A stretch of 35,504 nucleotides of DNA from an uncultured Lachnospiraceae bacterium. GTDB lineage: Bacteria > Bacillota > Clostridia > Lachnospirales > Lachnospiraceae. Location of the stretch: the NCBI GenBank assembly GCA_910587295.1, contig CAJULP010000105.1, positions 1 to 35,504 on the forward strand. The letters are read 5' to 3'. The translations under genes were made by a program, and so were the position numbers. Below the pieces are notes generated by a model. That model was not told where the DNA came from, searched no databases, and saw only the letters and a list, made by a program, of their open reading frames with translations. Every line of letters begins with the position of its first letter. Position 1 is the stretch's first letter. Shown piece after piece: positions 7,805-15,877 of the stretch.

Positions 7805-9190
7805 TTATGGTTTGGAAAAGTCTGTGTTTCCGGTAAGCCCTTCTCTTGCAAGCATGGTCTGCAAAACCTGCGCATCGGTAGTGGCGTCTAACACGGCATT
7901 CCGGAACAGGTTGTTAAGGAGTTCGGAGAATGCCTGGTTTATGATATCCATGGTGCGCTCGATCTCTGCTTTGGCTGCAATGATTTCCGGTCCAGGCATA
8001 CTTACTTTATCAAAATCCTCATAAGCTTCTACCAGTTTTAAAGTGGTGGGGAGATAATAATCCATCATTTTATGCATCCGGTGCATCTGCTCCGGGTGTT
8101 CCCGGACACTGTCAAATATATCTTTTAAAAGTCCGTCCAAGCGGCATAGCTTTTGAGAAATCACTTCTCCGGGGATCTGGTCATTCAGTTCCCGTAATTT
8201 GCGGACACATTCCATCCCTTCCGCAATCATGGTATTTAGCTCCGCTTCCTGTTCGTGACCCATTTGGCCGTCTTGGCTTTGGGCTGCGGCAGCATTTGTG
8301 CCAACCGGGGTGGAAGTCTGTATGTCTGCTTTGTCCTGGAGACTTTGCTGCTCCCGCTGGATACGGGATTTTTCCGCTTCCAGGTATTGGCGGTGGACGG
8401 AATCATTTAACATCAGGCATGTCTTTTTCTCATCCAGATGCCCTTCGGGAAACATACCAAGGCTTAACATCTTGTGGATATCTTTGATCACAAAACGGAC
8501 GCTTCTTCCGGTGTCTCTTGCAAGGCTTTCAATCTGGCCGTACATCCGCTCTCCGCATAGCTGGATGTAGCGCCTGGCTCTTGCAAGACGCTTCCGCTGG
8601 CTGACTCCATGGCGTATCATGCCGAAAAAGAATGCGATAAACAAAAAGTTTATGATCCATCCGATCGGGGTGGTTTCCACGGCAAATGCCACAAAGAGCC
8701 GTAAAAAGGCGATCAGGGTAGAAATTCCGAAGCCGATTCCGCCAAATACCTGATATAAAACATTGGACACGTTTCCTACCTGCTTAAATTTCGCATGGAT
8801 CAGGGCAGTCGTCCGGTTTTTTGGGGAAACGGAAACCTGCTTTTTTTTATCAAATTGCTGTCTTTGTGCCTGTTTGGCAGCCTGGCGCTTTCTTTGTTCT
8901 TCTTTTTGCTGCTGGATACGGGCTTTGCGCTCTTCTTCCTGCTGGCGTCTCCTCTGGGCTTGCTGCTCCTGCTGCATTTTTATCCGGTCGTCCTTATCTT
9001 TGCCGCTTGTTTCTTTTTCCGGCTGGGAAAAAAGTCCGTTGGCAAATTGTTTTCCGGCTTCATTTAATGTATCCGTGACTGTCTGGGATACCAGTTCGTT
9101 CAGGTTGGCGAAATCCCCTGTCCGCAAAGCGTCAGAGAGGGCGTTTTTCATCTGCTCGCCCACAACATTCCAATTCTGACTGTCATTCAT
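7805..9190 (-). CDS. XpaC-family membrane protein (5-bromo-4-chloroindolyl phosphate hydrolysis family)
   Basis: A 461-residue protein. Residues 1-65 are amphipathic. Residues 70-118 are an extremely Gln/Arg/Lys/Glu-rich coiled coil. Two hydrophobic segments follow at about 147-170 and 177-195, and the C-terminal 250 residues are a helical cytosolic domain. The C-terminal part (RLARARRYIQLCGERMYGQ, SVRFVIKDIHKMLSLGMFPEG, MDYYLPTTLKLVEAYEDF) matches what I know of the XpaC family, named for a phosphatase-reporter phenotype in Bacillus rather than a proven enzyme. The long N-terminal coiled-coil extension exceeds the roughly 200-residue Bacillus protein. It is the first gene of the pair with the TelA-like gene. 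Function is unknown; joint membrane-stress work with the TelA-like protein is inferred. Confidence 0.8.
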   Translation of the reverse strand: MNDSQNWNVVGEQMKNALSDALRTGDFANLNELVSQTVTDTLNEAGKQFANGLFSQPEKETSGKDKDDRIKMQQEQQAQRRRQQEEERKARIQQQKEEQRKRQAAKQAQRQQFDKKKQVSVSPKNRTTALIHAKFKQVGNVSNVLYQVFGGIGFGISTLIAFLRLFVAFAVETTPIGWIINFLFIAFFFGMIRHGVSQRKRLARARRYIQLCGERMYGQIESLARDTGRSVRFVIKDIHKMLSLGMFPEGHLDEKKTCLMLNDSVHRQYLEAEKSRIQREQQSLQDKADIQTSTPVGTNAAAAQSQDGQMGHEQEAELNTMIAEGMECVRKLRELNDQIPGEVISQKLCRLDGLLKDIFDSVREHPEQMHRMHKMMDYYLPTTLKLVEAYEDFDKVSMPGPEIIAAKAEIERTMDIINQAFSELLNNLFRNAVLDATTDAQVLQTMLAREGLTGNTDFSKP

Positions 9191-9229
9191 TCTGTTAAAC
9201 CTCTTGGAACGATTTATATTACCTTTAAC

Positions 9230-9238
9230 ATTATAGCA
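9230..9238 (-). promoter_or_regulatory. Extended -10 promoter for the XpaC/TelA pair
   Basis: On the minus strand TGC-TATAAT (extended -10) lies about 40 bp before the XpaC-like start. No good -35 box is visible at 17 bp, which is common for extended -10 promoters. Confidence 0.45.
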
Positions 9239-9274
9239 AATAGCAGTGGCAATAGCTAGTACAGACGGTGGATT

Positions 9275-9862
9275 TTAAGAAAGTATCCCTTTTATAAATA
9301 TTTCAAGTCCGATTAAGATCAAGATCACGCCTCCCAAGATAACTGCCTTGTTTGAAAACTTTGTTCCGGCTTTTTTACCGATGGCAAGGCCCGCCATACA
9401 GATCACAAAAGTGACTGCGGCGATGATAAGGGCACATATGATAGCCATGACAAGGCCATAGCCCGCAATGGTAAATCCCACCGACAATGCGTCTATGGAA
9501 GTGGCAACACCTTGCAGAAAAAGGGCGGAAAACCCGATTTTGGGCGGCTGCGTTTCTTCTTCCTTGTTTTTGATTCCGTCCAGCAGCATTTTGCCGCCGA
9601 TGTAAAGAAGCAGAATCAGGGCGATCCAGGGGATCAGTGTTTCAAAAGCTTCAAAATATTGCAATATGGTGTGGACGCAGATCCATCCGATCATTGGCAT
9701 GACCGCCTGGAAAAGGGCAAATATCCCGGCAATCCCGCACATTTTTTTCTTTCTCATTGAAGGTTCATGTAATCCGTTTGCAAGAGATACCGAGAAGGCA
9801 TCCATTGCCAGCCCTACGCCCAGCAATGCGCTGTTAAAGAAAAATAAAAGGTTCCATTTCAT
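9275..9862 (-). CDS. mntP: Manganese efflux pump MntP
   Basis: A 195-residue membrane protein with six predicted membrane segments. It is built as two similar halves, each carrying the family Asp motif: Asp21 in AMDAFSVSLANG and Asp124 in TSIDALSVGF. The known function of MntP is export of Mn(II). A cytosolic loop with charged residues (about 98-108, KNKEEETQPP) separates the halves. The ATG at 9862 is chosen because GGAGG sits 8 nt upstream; the longer frame starting at 9901 would add a non-conserved tail and overlap the promoter. It stands alone, with its own promoter at 9889-9917. Confidence 0.92.
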   Translation of the reverse strand: MKWNLLFFFNSALLGVGLAMDAFSVSLANGLHEPSMRKKKMCGIAGIFALFQAVMPMIGWICVHTILQYFEAFETLIPWIALILLLYIGGKMLLDGIKNKEEETQPPKIGFSALFLQGVATSIDALSVGFTIAGYGLVMAIICALIIAAVTFVICMAGLAIGKKAGTKFSNKAVILGGVILILIGLEIFIKGILS

Positions 9863-9888
9863 CTTTTGTTCCTCCAAACTATATTGGC

Positions 9889-9917
9889 ATGTTAGCATCA
9901 AATGTTTTGGTTGTCAA
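9889..9917 (-). promoter_or_regulatory. Promoter for mntP
   Basis: On the minus strand there is a perfect TTGACA (9917-9912), a 17-bp spacer and TAACAT (9894-9889). The expected transcript start is about 20 nt before the mntP ATG. A yybP-ykoY manganese riboswitch would not fit in this leader. Confidence 0.6.
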
Positions 9918-10125
9918 ATGGCAGGAATTTATAAATTTTTAATTTGATTAAAGATGTAAGATAGCGTATAGTGAATGTATCGGGAGTCGATCGGCTTCCT
10001 TAAATGACTGGACATATTGGATTGTTCTGACGGCACATCGCCGGATATTCATTTAAAAAAGTATGATACGGGCAATGAAAGAAACGGATATTGTTTATTA
10101 TGTGTTTGGTTAAACATAAAAACAG
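9918..10125. other. Intergenic region with dyads, no gene seen
   Basis: No convincing ORF is present. Three dyads are visible: the near-palindrome 9982-9999 (GGGAGTCGATCGGCTTCC); an 8-bp inverted repeat TTAAATGA/TCATTTAA (10000-10007 with 10049-10056); and an inner CGGC/GCCG stem (10031-10034 with 10040-10043). The last two nest, so the segment could fold as a small RNA or be operator DNA. No known RNA family is recognised. Confidence 0.4.
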
Positions 10126-10154
10126 TTGTATGAAACAGTTAATTGTTATATACT
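10126..10154 (+). promoter_or_regulatory. Promoter for the Rpn-type gene
   Basis: TTGTAT (10126-10131), a 17-bp spacer and TATACT (10149-10154), 64 bp before the ATG at 10219. Confidence 0.5.
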
Positions 10155-10218
10155 AAGCCTATACGATCCCGTTTCCTGACATTGTGGAGAAGTTTGCCAA
10201 AAGGCAGGAAAGCGGGGG

Positions 10219-11199
10219 ATGAAAGTAAAGACATATTTTGCCAATGAGATGGAAGCTGCGGGCAGGAAGGCTCAATATGACAGCGAGGCCAAGAAGATTT
10301 TAAGCGACAAGACGATCTTGGCATGGATACTCAAGTATACGGTCAGGGAGCTGGACGGGTACACAGTAGAAGAAATCAGAGGATTTATGGAAGAGGATCC
10401 GGAAATATCGGAAGTTTTGGTGTACCCTGGCAAGCGGAAGCCGGAAGCGGTGGTGGGGCTTCCCACGGTGGACCAGGTGCCAAATGAAGGGGAAGTTACA
10501 TATGATATTCGTTTCCGGATACGGATACCGGCGGGGGAACACGTCAGGATCATCATAAATTTGGAGATCCAAAACGATTATTATCCGGGATATGATCTGG
10601 TGACGAGGGCTGTGTTTTATTGTGGAAGGATGCTTTCAGCCCAGATGGACACGGAATTTACTGCGGATGATTATGATGGGATCCAAAAAGTATATTCTAT
10701 TTGGCTGTGTCTGGATGCGCCTCAATATGCGGCTGATTCCATAACGGAATATAAGATGGGCCAAAGAAGGATTGCAGGATATTTTCAGGGGAAAGCAAGG
10801 TACGACCTTTTATCGGTGGTGATGGTCTGCCTGTGCCGGAAAAAACGTTTGGAGAACCGTACAAAGCTCCATGAACTATTGGGGATATTGTTTGACAAAG
10901 AACTTTTACCCAAGGAGAAACTGGAGATCCTGGAACGGGATTATTGCATAAAAACAACAGTACAGATAGAGGAGGGAATCCAAAAAATGGGCGGTTTAGG
11001 TGAGGCGATCGAAAGGAAAGGTATTGAGCAGGGACTGCAGCAAGGTCTACAGCAAGGCCTGCAGCAGGGATTGCGAGTTTTAATAGAAACCTGCCGTGAG
11101 TTAGGCGTAAGCCGGGAAAATACACGGAACAAAATAGAAGGTAAATTTGGAATGGATGGACAAACGGCAGAAGAGTGTATGGTAAAATATTGGACGTAA
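10219..11199 (+). CDS. Rpn/PD-(D/E)XK nuclease family putative transposase
   Basis: A 326-residue protein of the Rpn group (recombination-promoting nuclease / PDDEXK transposase-like). The nuclease core is visible: Asp96 in TYDIRFRI and Glu116-x-Gln118 in INLEIQND, followed by the family segment YYPGYDLVTRAVFYCGRML. Known relatives cut DNA and promote RecA-independent recombination in E. coli. The C-terminus carries four tandem EQGL/QQGL tetrapeptides (about residues 270-285) and a short helical tail ending in KYW, as is common in these proteins. The gene has its own promoter and no partner gene, and no terminal inverted repeats of an insertion sequence are evident. It is intact. Such genes are often multicopy and horizontally moved. 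The activity here is inferred. Confidence 0.82.
   Translation: MKVKTYFANEMEAAGRKAQYDSEAKKILSDKTILAWILKYTVRELDGYTVEEIRGFMEEDPEISEVLVYPGKRKPEAVVGLPTVDQVPNEGEVTYDIRFRIRIPAGEHVRIIINLEIQNDYYPGYDLVTRAVFYCGRMLSAQMDTEFTADDYDGIQKVYSIWLCLDAPQYAADSITEYKMGQRRIAGYFQGKARYDLLSVVMVCLCRKKRLENRTKLHELLGILFDKELLPKEKLEILERDYCIKTTVQIEEGIQKMGGLGEAIERKGIEQGLQQGLQQGLQQGLRVLIETCRELGVSRENTRNKIEGKFGMDGQTAEECMVKYWT
11026..11073 (+). repeat. Four tandem 12-bp coding repeats (QQGL)
   Basis: Four imperfect 12-bp units of the form (C/G)AGCA(A/G)GGN(C/T)T(A/G) encode EQGL-QQGL-QQGL-QQGL in the Rpn-type protein. Unit number can change by slippage without breaking the reading frame. Confidence 0.8.
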
Positions 11200-11242
11200 G
11201 TTTCCCGGATTTTAGGTGCAGGATGCATGCGGATTGCCTTGA

Positions 11243-11932
11243 CTATGCATGGTTGCCGGTTTCCCAACACCATTTTGCAATCTTCTCGACTAACGCGGCA
11301 TCAATTTTTCCATATGGGATACGGATAGTGCCTTTATCGGTCTTGTATCCCTGGAGTTCTTCCGCAAACGCTATGACGGCGGCAGGCCCCGGATATAATC
11401 CGATATGCGACTTTGAAGCGGCGAAGTGCAGGATATTATGATTTTTCCAATAAGTGGGCATGCTCCATGAGATACGTTCTTCCGCATCCGGCAATGCCTG
11501 GCTGAGGATCTGGCGGATATACCGTAAGTCTTCCTGTTTATCCACATCCTGGCTCAGGATATATTCATCGATGTTTTTTGGCTTTTCGCCACAGTAATGG
11601 CTTTGACCTTGTTTCTTAAACTGTTTTCCGCATTTGGGACATTTCCACAGAGACGTAGATTCACGGTCTCTTTCCTGGAAGACTACTTCGACAACATCGC
11701 TAAAGCTTTTACCAATCTGCTTTCGTATCTGCTTGGTAATGCCGATGATATAACAAGGGGTACCCATTTTCACAATCTGCCCCTGGTATGGAACGCCGTC
11801 AAAAGCAGCGTTTAACAACAGACGTCCTTTGCCAAACAGTCCTTTGATGTCATAAGGAACTTCTACATAAGCAGCATCCATATTTCCGTTTTGAAGTACT
11901 GTTGCACTGAATTTTAATTCCTTTTTATCCAT
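11243..11932 (-). CDS. DUF1905 / DUF1801-type two-domain protein
   Basis: A 229-residue soluble protein. Residues 1-90 (KFSATVLQNGNMDAAYVEVP, then RLLLNAAFDGVPYQGQI) match the DUF1905 barrel. A short zinc-ribbon-like segment follows, with CPKCGKQF and HYCG providing three Cys and one His. The C-terminal 110 residues (YIRQILSQALPDAEERISWSMPTYW, then HIGLYPGP and KGTIRIP) match the DUF1801/YdhG group, whose fold resembles frataxin and which is sometimes annotated as an iron chaperone. No enzymatic role is established. A GGAGAG ribosome binding site precedes the ATG. It overlaps the upstream GNAT gene by 8 nt, so the two are probably co-translated. Confidence 0.8.
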   Translation of the reverse strand: MDKKELKFSATVLQNGNMDAAYVEVPYDIKGLFGKGRLLLNAAFDGVPYQGQIVKMGTPCYIIGITKQIRKQIGKSFSDVVEVVFQERDRESTSLWKCPKCGKQFKKQGQSHYCGEKPKNIDEYILSQDVDKQEDLRYIRQILSQALPDAEERISWSMPTYWKNHNILHFAASKSHIGLYPGPAAVIAFAEELQGYKTDKGTIRIPYGKIDAALVEKIAKWCWETGNHA

Positions 11933-12479
11933 TTAATTCTCTCCATTCATCTTCTAAAATTGACATCAATATAACGTCAGCATATTCATTTCCATCCATA
12001 ATAGCGTCTCTTAGAACGCCTTCCCGCTTGAAACCGGCTTTTAAGTACACCTTTTCGGCTCTAGGGTTAAAGGAATAAACATCAAGTTCTAGACGGTGCA
12101 GCTTCAGATGTTCGAAGGCATAATCGCAAGTTACTTTTGTAGCCCAGGTTCCGATTCCTTTTCCTCTTTCTGTCATGTGGTAGAGGCCAATGCGGAAATT
12201 AGCGCAACGCAGATCCCAATCGATTTCGTTGAGCACAGTTTCACCGATGATCTTTCCGTCAGGTGAGAGGATCAAAAAGAAGCACCGATTGCTTTCAGCA
12301 AGAGACTTTAGAAAAAAGGAAGTTACTTCTTCTTTTGAAAATGTTTCTTTACAACCTGTCAGCCGTGCCACTTCCTTGTCTAGAGGACAATAATTTTGCT
12401 CATAGTAATCCGTTATATCATCGGCATTGGCCGCTCGTATCAAAAACCCGTCTTTTTCGCCTATTATCATTGTGTCCAT
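11925..12479 (-). CDS. GNAT family N-acetyltransferase (RimJ/RimL-like)
   Basis: A 184-residue acetyltransferase. The acetyl-CoA loop is seen as TERGKGIGTWATKVTCDYAF, preceded by the beta strand LRCANFRIGLYH and followed by LHRLELDVYSFNPRAEKVY and KAGFKREGVLRDAI, the typical RimJ/RimL C-terminal part. Substrate unknown; small molecules or protein N-termini are possible. AGAGGAAAC precedes the ATG. It overlaps the downstream DUF1905/DUF1801 gene. The base composition is lower in GC than that of the gatCAB and aspartate-family genes. Confidence 0.88.
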   Translation of the reverse strand: MDTMIIGEKDGFLIRAANADDITDYYEQNYCPLDKEVARLTGCKETFSKEEVTSFFLKSLAESNRCFFLILSPDGKIIGETVLNEIDWDLRCANFRIGLYHMTERGKGIGTWATKVTCDYAFEHLKLHRLELDVYSFNPRAEKVYLKAGFKREGVLRDAIMDGNEYADVILMSILEDEWRELNG

Positions 12480-12544
12480 TATAGTTTCCTCTGATTCTTA
12501 ATTTTTGATGGGGTAGTTTGGCATATCCATTTGTGCAGTACGTG

Positions 12545-13057
12545 TTAGATATCAATGCTTATTGTGTACTGATCATCAATCAGCACATAATTTACACCAT
12601 GTGTTTGGGCAAGTCTTAAAAATCGAGCACTGTCTTCTAATACAGTTTTCATGGTACACCCTTCATCATCTAAACGATTTTCTATGGCGTTTGCATATCT
12701 TTTAATGCTTGTAAAGTTATTTTTTATATAATCCTCACTCATTACAAGACAGTAGTACTTGATATGCTCAAGATATTCCTTTTCAAAGCTTTTTGACCAA
12801 TCAAAAGGAATATAACATCCTTCCACAACAAGATTCTGTTTGTTTTCGATAGCGGTTTTGATCATTTCACGGATAATGGGCCATAAATAATCGGTAAGTT
12901 TGTCATCATCTTCGGGTGCAAGGTCAGTGTAACCGCTGCGGATCAGACCCATTTTTAAATGGTCTATTGATAAATAGGGATAGCTGTATTTTTCAAGCAG
13001 TTTTTGGGCAAGAACTGTTTTGCCTGTGTGTGATGCTCCTGTTATTAAGACGATCAT
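12545..13057 (-). CDS. Small P-loop kinase/NTPase
   Basis: A 170-residue protein with a Walker A motif at its very start (GASHTGKT, residues 7-14), then YLSIDHLKMGLIR and NLVVEGCYIPFDW. The last resembles the strand-and-base region of adenylate-kinase-like or zeta-toxin-like small-molecule kinases. A Lys/Arg-rich lid is suggested around NFTSIKRYANAIENRL. The phosphate acceptor cannot be told; phosphorylation of a small metabolite or antibiotic is a guess from the fold. The gene is clearly AT-richer than the flanking core genes and lies between GNAT genes, consistent with an acquired accessory block. No antitoxin partner is visible. Confidence 0.75.
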   Translation of the reverse strand: MIVLITGASHTGKTVLAQKLLEKYSYPYLSIDHLKMGLIRSGYTDLAPEDDDKLTDYLWPIIREMIKTAIENKQNLVVEGCYIPFDWSKSFEKEYLEHIKYYCLVMSEDYIKNNFTSIKRYANAIENRLDDEGCTMKTVLEDSARFLRLAQTHGVNYVLIDDQYTISIDI

Positions 13058-13124
13058 TTATGTTTTCCTTTCCCTCGAAGCCCTTCCCAGGTGGGAGCAG
13101 GACCCTTTGATCAAGTACGGAGTA

Positions 13125-13307
13125 CTAGATCGACACGACCTCAATTTCATTTCCGTGCTCTTGAATGATATTGGCCAGGTCTTGCGTCTTAAGCCATATG
13201 GTTGCAGTATTGTCGTTGGGGTGTACTCCGATGAAATCGCTTTCGGACGCAAAGCTTAACGGGCGGGGTTGATGGGCTTTGCGGAACTCTTCTGCTTGCT
13301 TAAGCAC
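13125..13307 (-). pseudogene. Possible remnant of an unknown ORF
   Basis: An open frame of 60 codons. The part not overlapping the downstream end of the GNAT gene (13125-13255, FIGVHPNDNTATIWLKTQDL and onward) has coding-like composition but no plausible start or ribosome binding site of its own. The frame opens only inside the GNAT gene. It may be the 3' remnant of a gene or a chance frame. It has no recognised family. Confidence 0.25.
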
Positions 13308-13813
13308 AGCTCATACAGATAATCCGAAAATTCTGTTTGGGTGCCGCGCTTTTTATATGTCTTTTTCCCCGCTATTTGAAAGCCAAGCTTTCTGGCAATT
13401 TTATTTGAACCTGCATTTTCTTTATTGATTCTTATTGTGATTTTGCAGGCGCCGTGGCTGGCCGCATAATCGATCATACCCTGTGCGGCTTCTGTTGCAA
13501 ACCCGCATTTCCAATAGTTCCGGTGGACACAGTATGCAATATCGTAAGTTTTCCCGTCGTCACTTATCATGAAGCTGCAGGTTCCGATTCTTTTATGAGT
13601 GTCCTTTAACTCGGAGATCAAATAGCAGCAGTCTTCATCGTCTGGCAGCTTTTCTATTTCCTTTACGTAATCTTCATCTATTTCTTCCATGGACTCATCA
13701 GGCAGGTATTCCCCCATTTCAGGGTCGTTCCAAATGCTGATTGCAAATCTGGCATCATCTTTTTCAAAGCTTCTTAAATATAATCGTGGTGTTTCTATTG
13801 TCTGGATTTTCAT
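13256..13813 (-). CDS. GNAT family N-acetyltransferase
   Basis: A 185-residue RimJ/RimL-type acetyltransferase. It starts with ETPRLYLRSFEKDDA. It carries the acetyl-CoA binding region YWKCGFATEAAQGMIDYA and the C-terminal INKENAGSNKIARKLGFQ with KKTYKKRG. The ATG at 13813 is chosen because GGGGG lies 6 nt upstream and the frame then begins 16 bp after the stop of the exported-protein gene. The longer frame to 13861 would add 16 unconserved residues and overlap that gene. Substrate unknown. Probably in one transcript with the upstream exported-protein gene. Confidence 0.87.
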   Translation of the reverse strand: MKIQTIETPRLYLRSFEKDDARFAISIWNDPEMGEYLPDESMEEIDEDYVKEIEKLPDDEDCCYLISELKDTHKRIGTCSFMISDDGKTYDIAYCVHRNYWKCGFATEAAQGMIDYAASHGACKITIRINKENAGSNKIARKLGFQIAGKKTYKKRGTQTEFSDYLYELCLSKQKSSAKPINPAR

Positions 13814-13829
13814 CTGGATCCCCCATAGA

Positions 13830-14693
13830 TCATGTTCTAAAAAAATTTTCGTGTAGAGCAATTTCTAATTCTATTCCATTGCCCCTTTCAAAGTAAGCTC
13901 CGTTTAGAACGGCCAAGGAAAAGCCGCCTGCTGCTCCGTTTTCATCCATCATGGTGACGGAGACCGCAGCATTTAAAGTCTGGCTGGTGTATTGCGCCAT
14001 TTCGTCAATCATTTCCCACAGGAGGTTTTCTGCTTCCCGGCATTGTTCCGCCCGTTCAGTTTCATCGCTGCTTTGGTAGGTGATAAAAAGGTACATGTTC
14101 AAAATATAAGGAAAATCATGAAACACAGCATCATATTGCAAATCCGGAAAAGAAATATTTTCCCACAGGGAATAATGCAGCCTTTCATCAAACATGATCG
14201 CTGTTTCCGGTACATCCGGCATGGAAAAAAGCCGGTAACGCTGAAAGTAGAGGGTACTGTCAGTTTCCCTGCAGCCGGGGATCCGGGCGATCGTTTCATC
14301 CCAGAAATGTTGTTGGTAGTGCTGCCGGACTAAGCTGCAAAAGTAGCTTTCCATGGAATCTTCCATATATTCTTCGGCTGGTTTTCGCCCGTTGCGGTTG
14401 TTAAAAACAAACCGGCATTCCTGGCCGGCGGCGTTTTCATAGGTCAGTTCCCATTCCATATAATGGGTAATGATATCTTTATTTTCATGTTCATCAAAAA
14501 AGCGATCTTCCTTTTCCACGCCCTGGGAGAGGGAAAACGCATCCCCAAAGCAGTCCGTCAGCTGTTGTTGGCAGGTTTCGGATATGTTGTTTTCGCAGCT
14601 CACCTCTTCCTTGCAAAAAGCGCATCCTGCATAGAAAGCTGAGACCATGAAAAAAGAAAAAAGTATCATTGCTTTTTTAAAAAAAATTTTCAT
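13830..14693 (-). CDS. Exported protein of unknown function (possible lipoprotein)
   Basis: A 287-residue protein with a basic start and a hydrophobic stretch (residues 9-22), then Cys24 in FYAGC. This could be a lipobox with an atypical Tyr at -3, or a Sec cleavage region. The mature part has paired Cys residues (for example CENNISETCQQQLTDC) that could form disulfides. It shows no catalytic motif I recognise. Tyr, Phe and Glu are frequent. GAGGG precedes the ATG. It is divergent from the 311-residue GNAT gene across about 200 bp. The function is not known. Confidence 0.6.
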   Translation of the reverse strand: MKIFFKKAMILFSFFMVSAFYAGCAFCKEEVSCENNISETCQQQLTDCFGDAFSLSQGVEKEDRFFDEHENKDIITHYMEWELTYENAAGQECRFVFNNRNGRKPAEEYMEDSMESYFCSLVRQHYQQHFWDETIARIPGCRETDSTLYFQRYRLFSMPDVPETAIMFDERLHYSLWENISFPDLQYDAVFHDFPYILNMYLFITYQSSDETERAEQCREAENLLWEMIDEMAQYTSQTLNAAVSVTMMDENGAAGGFSLAVLNGAYFERGNGIELEIALHENFFRT

Positions 14694-14825
14694 GCTTCCC
14701 TCATTTGGCGGTTATTTTATGATGCCGTGAATGTAGTGGACAGTATTTATTATACCTTTAAATCATGGAAAGGGAAAGTGGCTGATGAGAAAAAGGTATT
14801 TCTGTTATTGGATTATAAAATGAGG

Positions 14826-14854
14826 TTGAAAAAGACCTGCGGATAGGGTAGTCT
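14826..14854 (+). promoter_or_regulatory. Putative promoter for the 311-residue GNAT gene
   Basis: TTGAAA (14826-14831), a 17-bp spacer and TAGTCT (14849-14854), 38 bp before the ATG. The -10 box is weak. Confidence 0.35.
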
Positions 14855-14892
14855 GGTTTCATATTAATGGGTGGTCAAGCGGAAAGGCGGTC

Positions 14893-15828
14893 ATGTATAT
14901 GGATATGAGAAACGGCAATTATAGCTTTTCAAGTGCGGTAAGGGACAACGATCTGCACCGCGGTTCTTTTAACGAACTTACCAAAAAGACATTTGGTTTT
15001 GATTTTACGGACTGGTATGCGGAAGGAAACTGGGGAAATCTGTACATTCCTCATGTGATGCTTGACGAAGGCAGGGTGGTTTCTAATGTGTCCGTCAATC
15101 GGATCCGGTTTGACTTAGGCGGTAAGAAAAAGGATTACATACAGATTGGCACGGTGATGACAGATGAAAAGTACCGAGGCAAAGGGCTAAACGGTCAGAT
15201 TATGGAGCGTGTGCTAAAAGAATATGAGGGCAAGGCTGACGGCATTTATTTATTTGCAAATGACAGCGTCTTAAATTATTATCCCAAGTTTGGTTTCCGG
15301 CCTTCTAAGGAATATGAATATTACATGGTTCTTGCCGATACGACAGGCGGTAACCGGGAAGCGTCCAGGCCTTATGTGGTTCAAAAGCTTACGATGACGA
15401 AAGGTGGTCAGAGTGAGCCGTTATATCAGGAAATCAGGAACTATATCATTGACCCGGAAAGCACAAATCAGAATGACGGTTTGTATATGAGTGAAAATCT
15501 GGGGCTGTATCGGTTTTGGATGGCGGCTGATTTTGGGGAATGGATTTACTATCTGCCGGAAACCGGAACATATGTTGCTGCCAACGTGGAAGGACAGGTT
15601 TTGCACATTGCTCAGATTTTTGGAAAAGTACAGATAGAGATTCCGCGCCTTGCAAGGTCATTTGGGGAAGAGGTGAAAGAAGTTGTACTTGGATATACCC
15701 CTGCCTGCAGGGAAATGTTCCAGGTGAGGGAACGCAGGGAGGAAGATGAAACCCTGTTTATTCTGGGAGAAGACTTGCGGCGCATAGAGAGAGATAAGAT
15801 GATGTTTCCGATTTTATCCCATGCATAA
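14893..15828 (+). CDS. GNAT family acetyltransferase, Eis-like architecture
   Basis: A 311-residue protein. Residues 1-150 are a GNAT domain: IQIGTVMTDEKYRGKGLNGQ is the strand and acetyl-CoA loop, and YLFANDSVLNYYPKFGF is the family C-terminal strand and helix. The last 150 residues form a second domain without a clear motif, as in Eis-like two-domain acetyltransferases, although this protein is shorter than Eis (about 400). Substrate unknown. GGAAAGG lies 5 nt before the ATG at 14893; an ATG two codons later is also possible. It is a single-gene unit: the next gene has its own promoter. Confidence 0.8.
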   Translation: MYMDMRNGNYSFSSAVRDNDLHRGSFNELTKKTFGFDFTDWYAEGNWGNLYIPHVMLDEGRVVSNVSVNRIRFDLGGKKKDYIQIGTVMTDEKYRGKGLNGQIMERVLKEYEGKADGIYLFANDSVLNYYPKFGFRPSKEYEYYMVLADTTGGNREASRPYVVQKLTMTKGGQSEPLYQEIRNYIIDPESTNQNDGLYMSENLGLYRFWMAADFGEWIYYLPETGTYVAANVEGQVLHIAQIFGKVQIEIPRLARSFGEEVKEVVLGYTPACREMFQVRERREEDETLFILGEDLRRIERDKMMFPILSHA

Positions 15829-15877
15829 GATCAAAATGAAGATTATATTTGAAATTATGATTGCGGCTCTGAATTAG

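Noticed and set aside
9863..9918. Manganese (yybP-ykoY) riboswitch before mntP
   Set aside because: The predicted promoter leaves only about 20 nt of leader, and the conserved core of the riboswitch is not seen.
10697..11125. 142-codon minus-strand frame inside the Rpn-type gene
   Set aside because: It is rich in Pro and Ser, has no ribosome binding site, and is the antisense shadow of a well-supported gene.
10219..11199. Complete insertion sequence around the Rpn-type gene
   Set aside because: No terminal inverted repeats or target duplications were found next to the gene.
13058..13252. 64-codon minus-strand frame
   Set aside because: Low-complexity basic and Ser-rich composition; it overlaps the better ORF remnant and has no family likeness.
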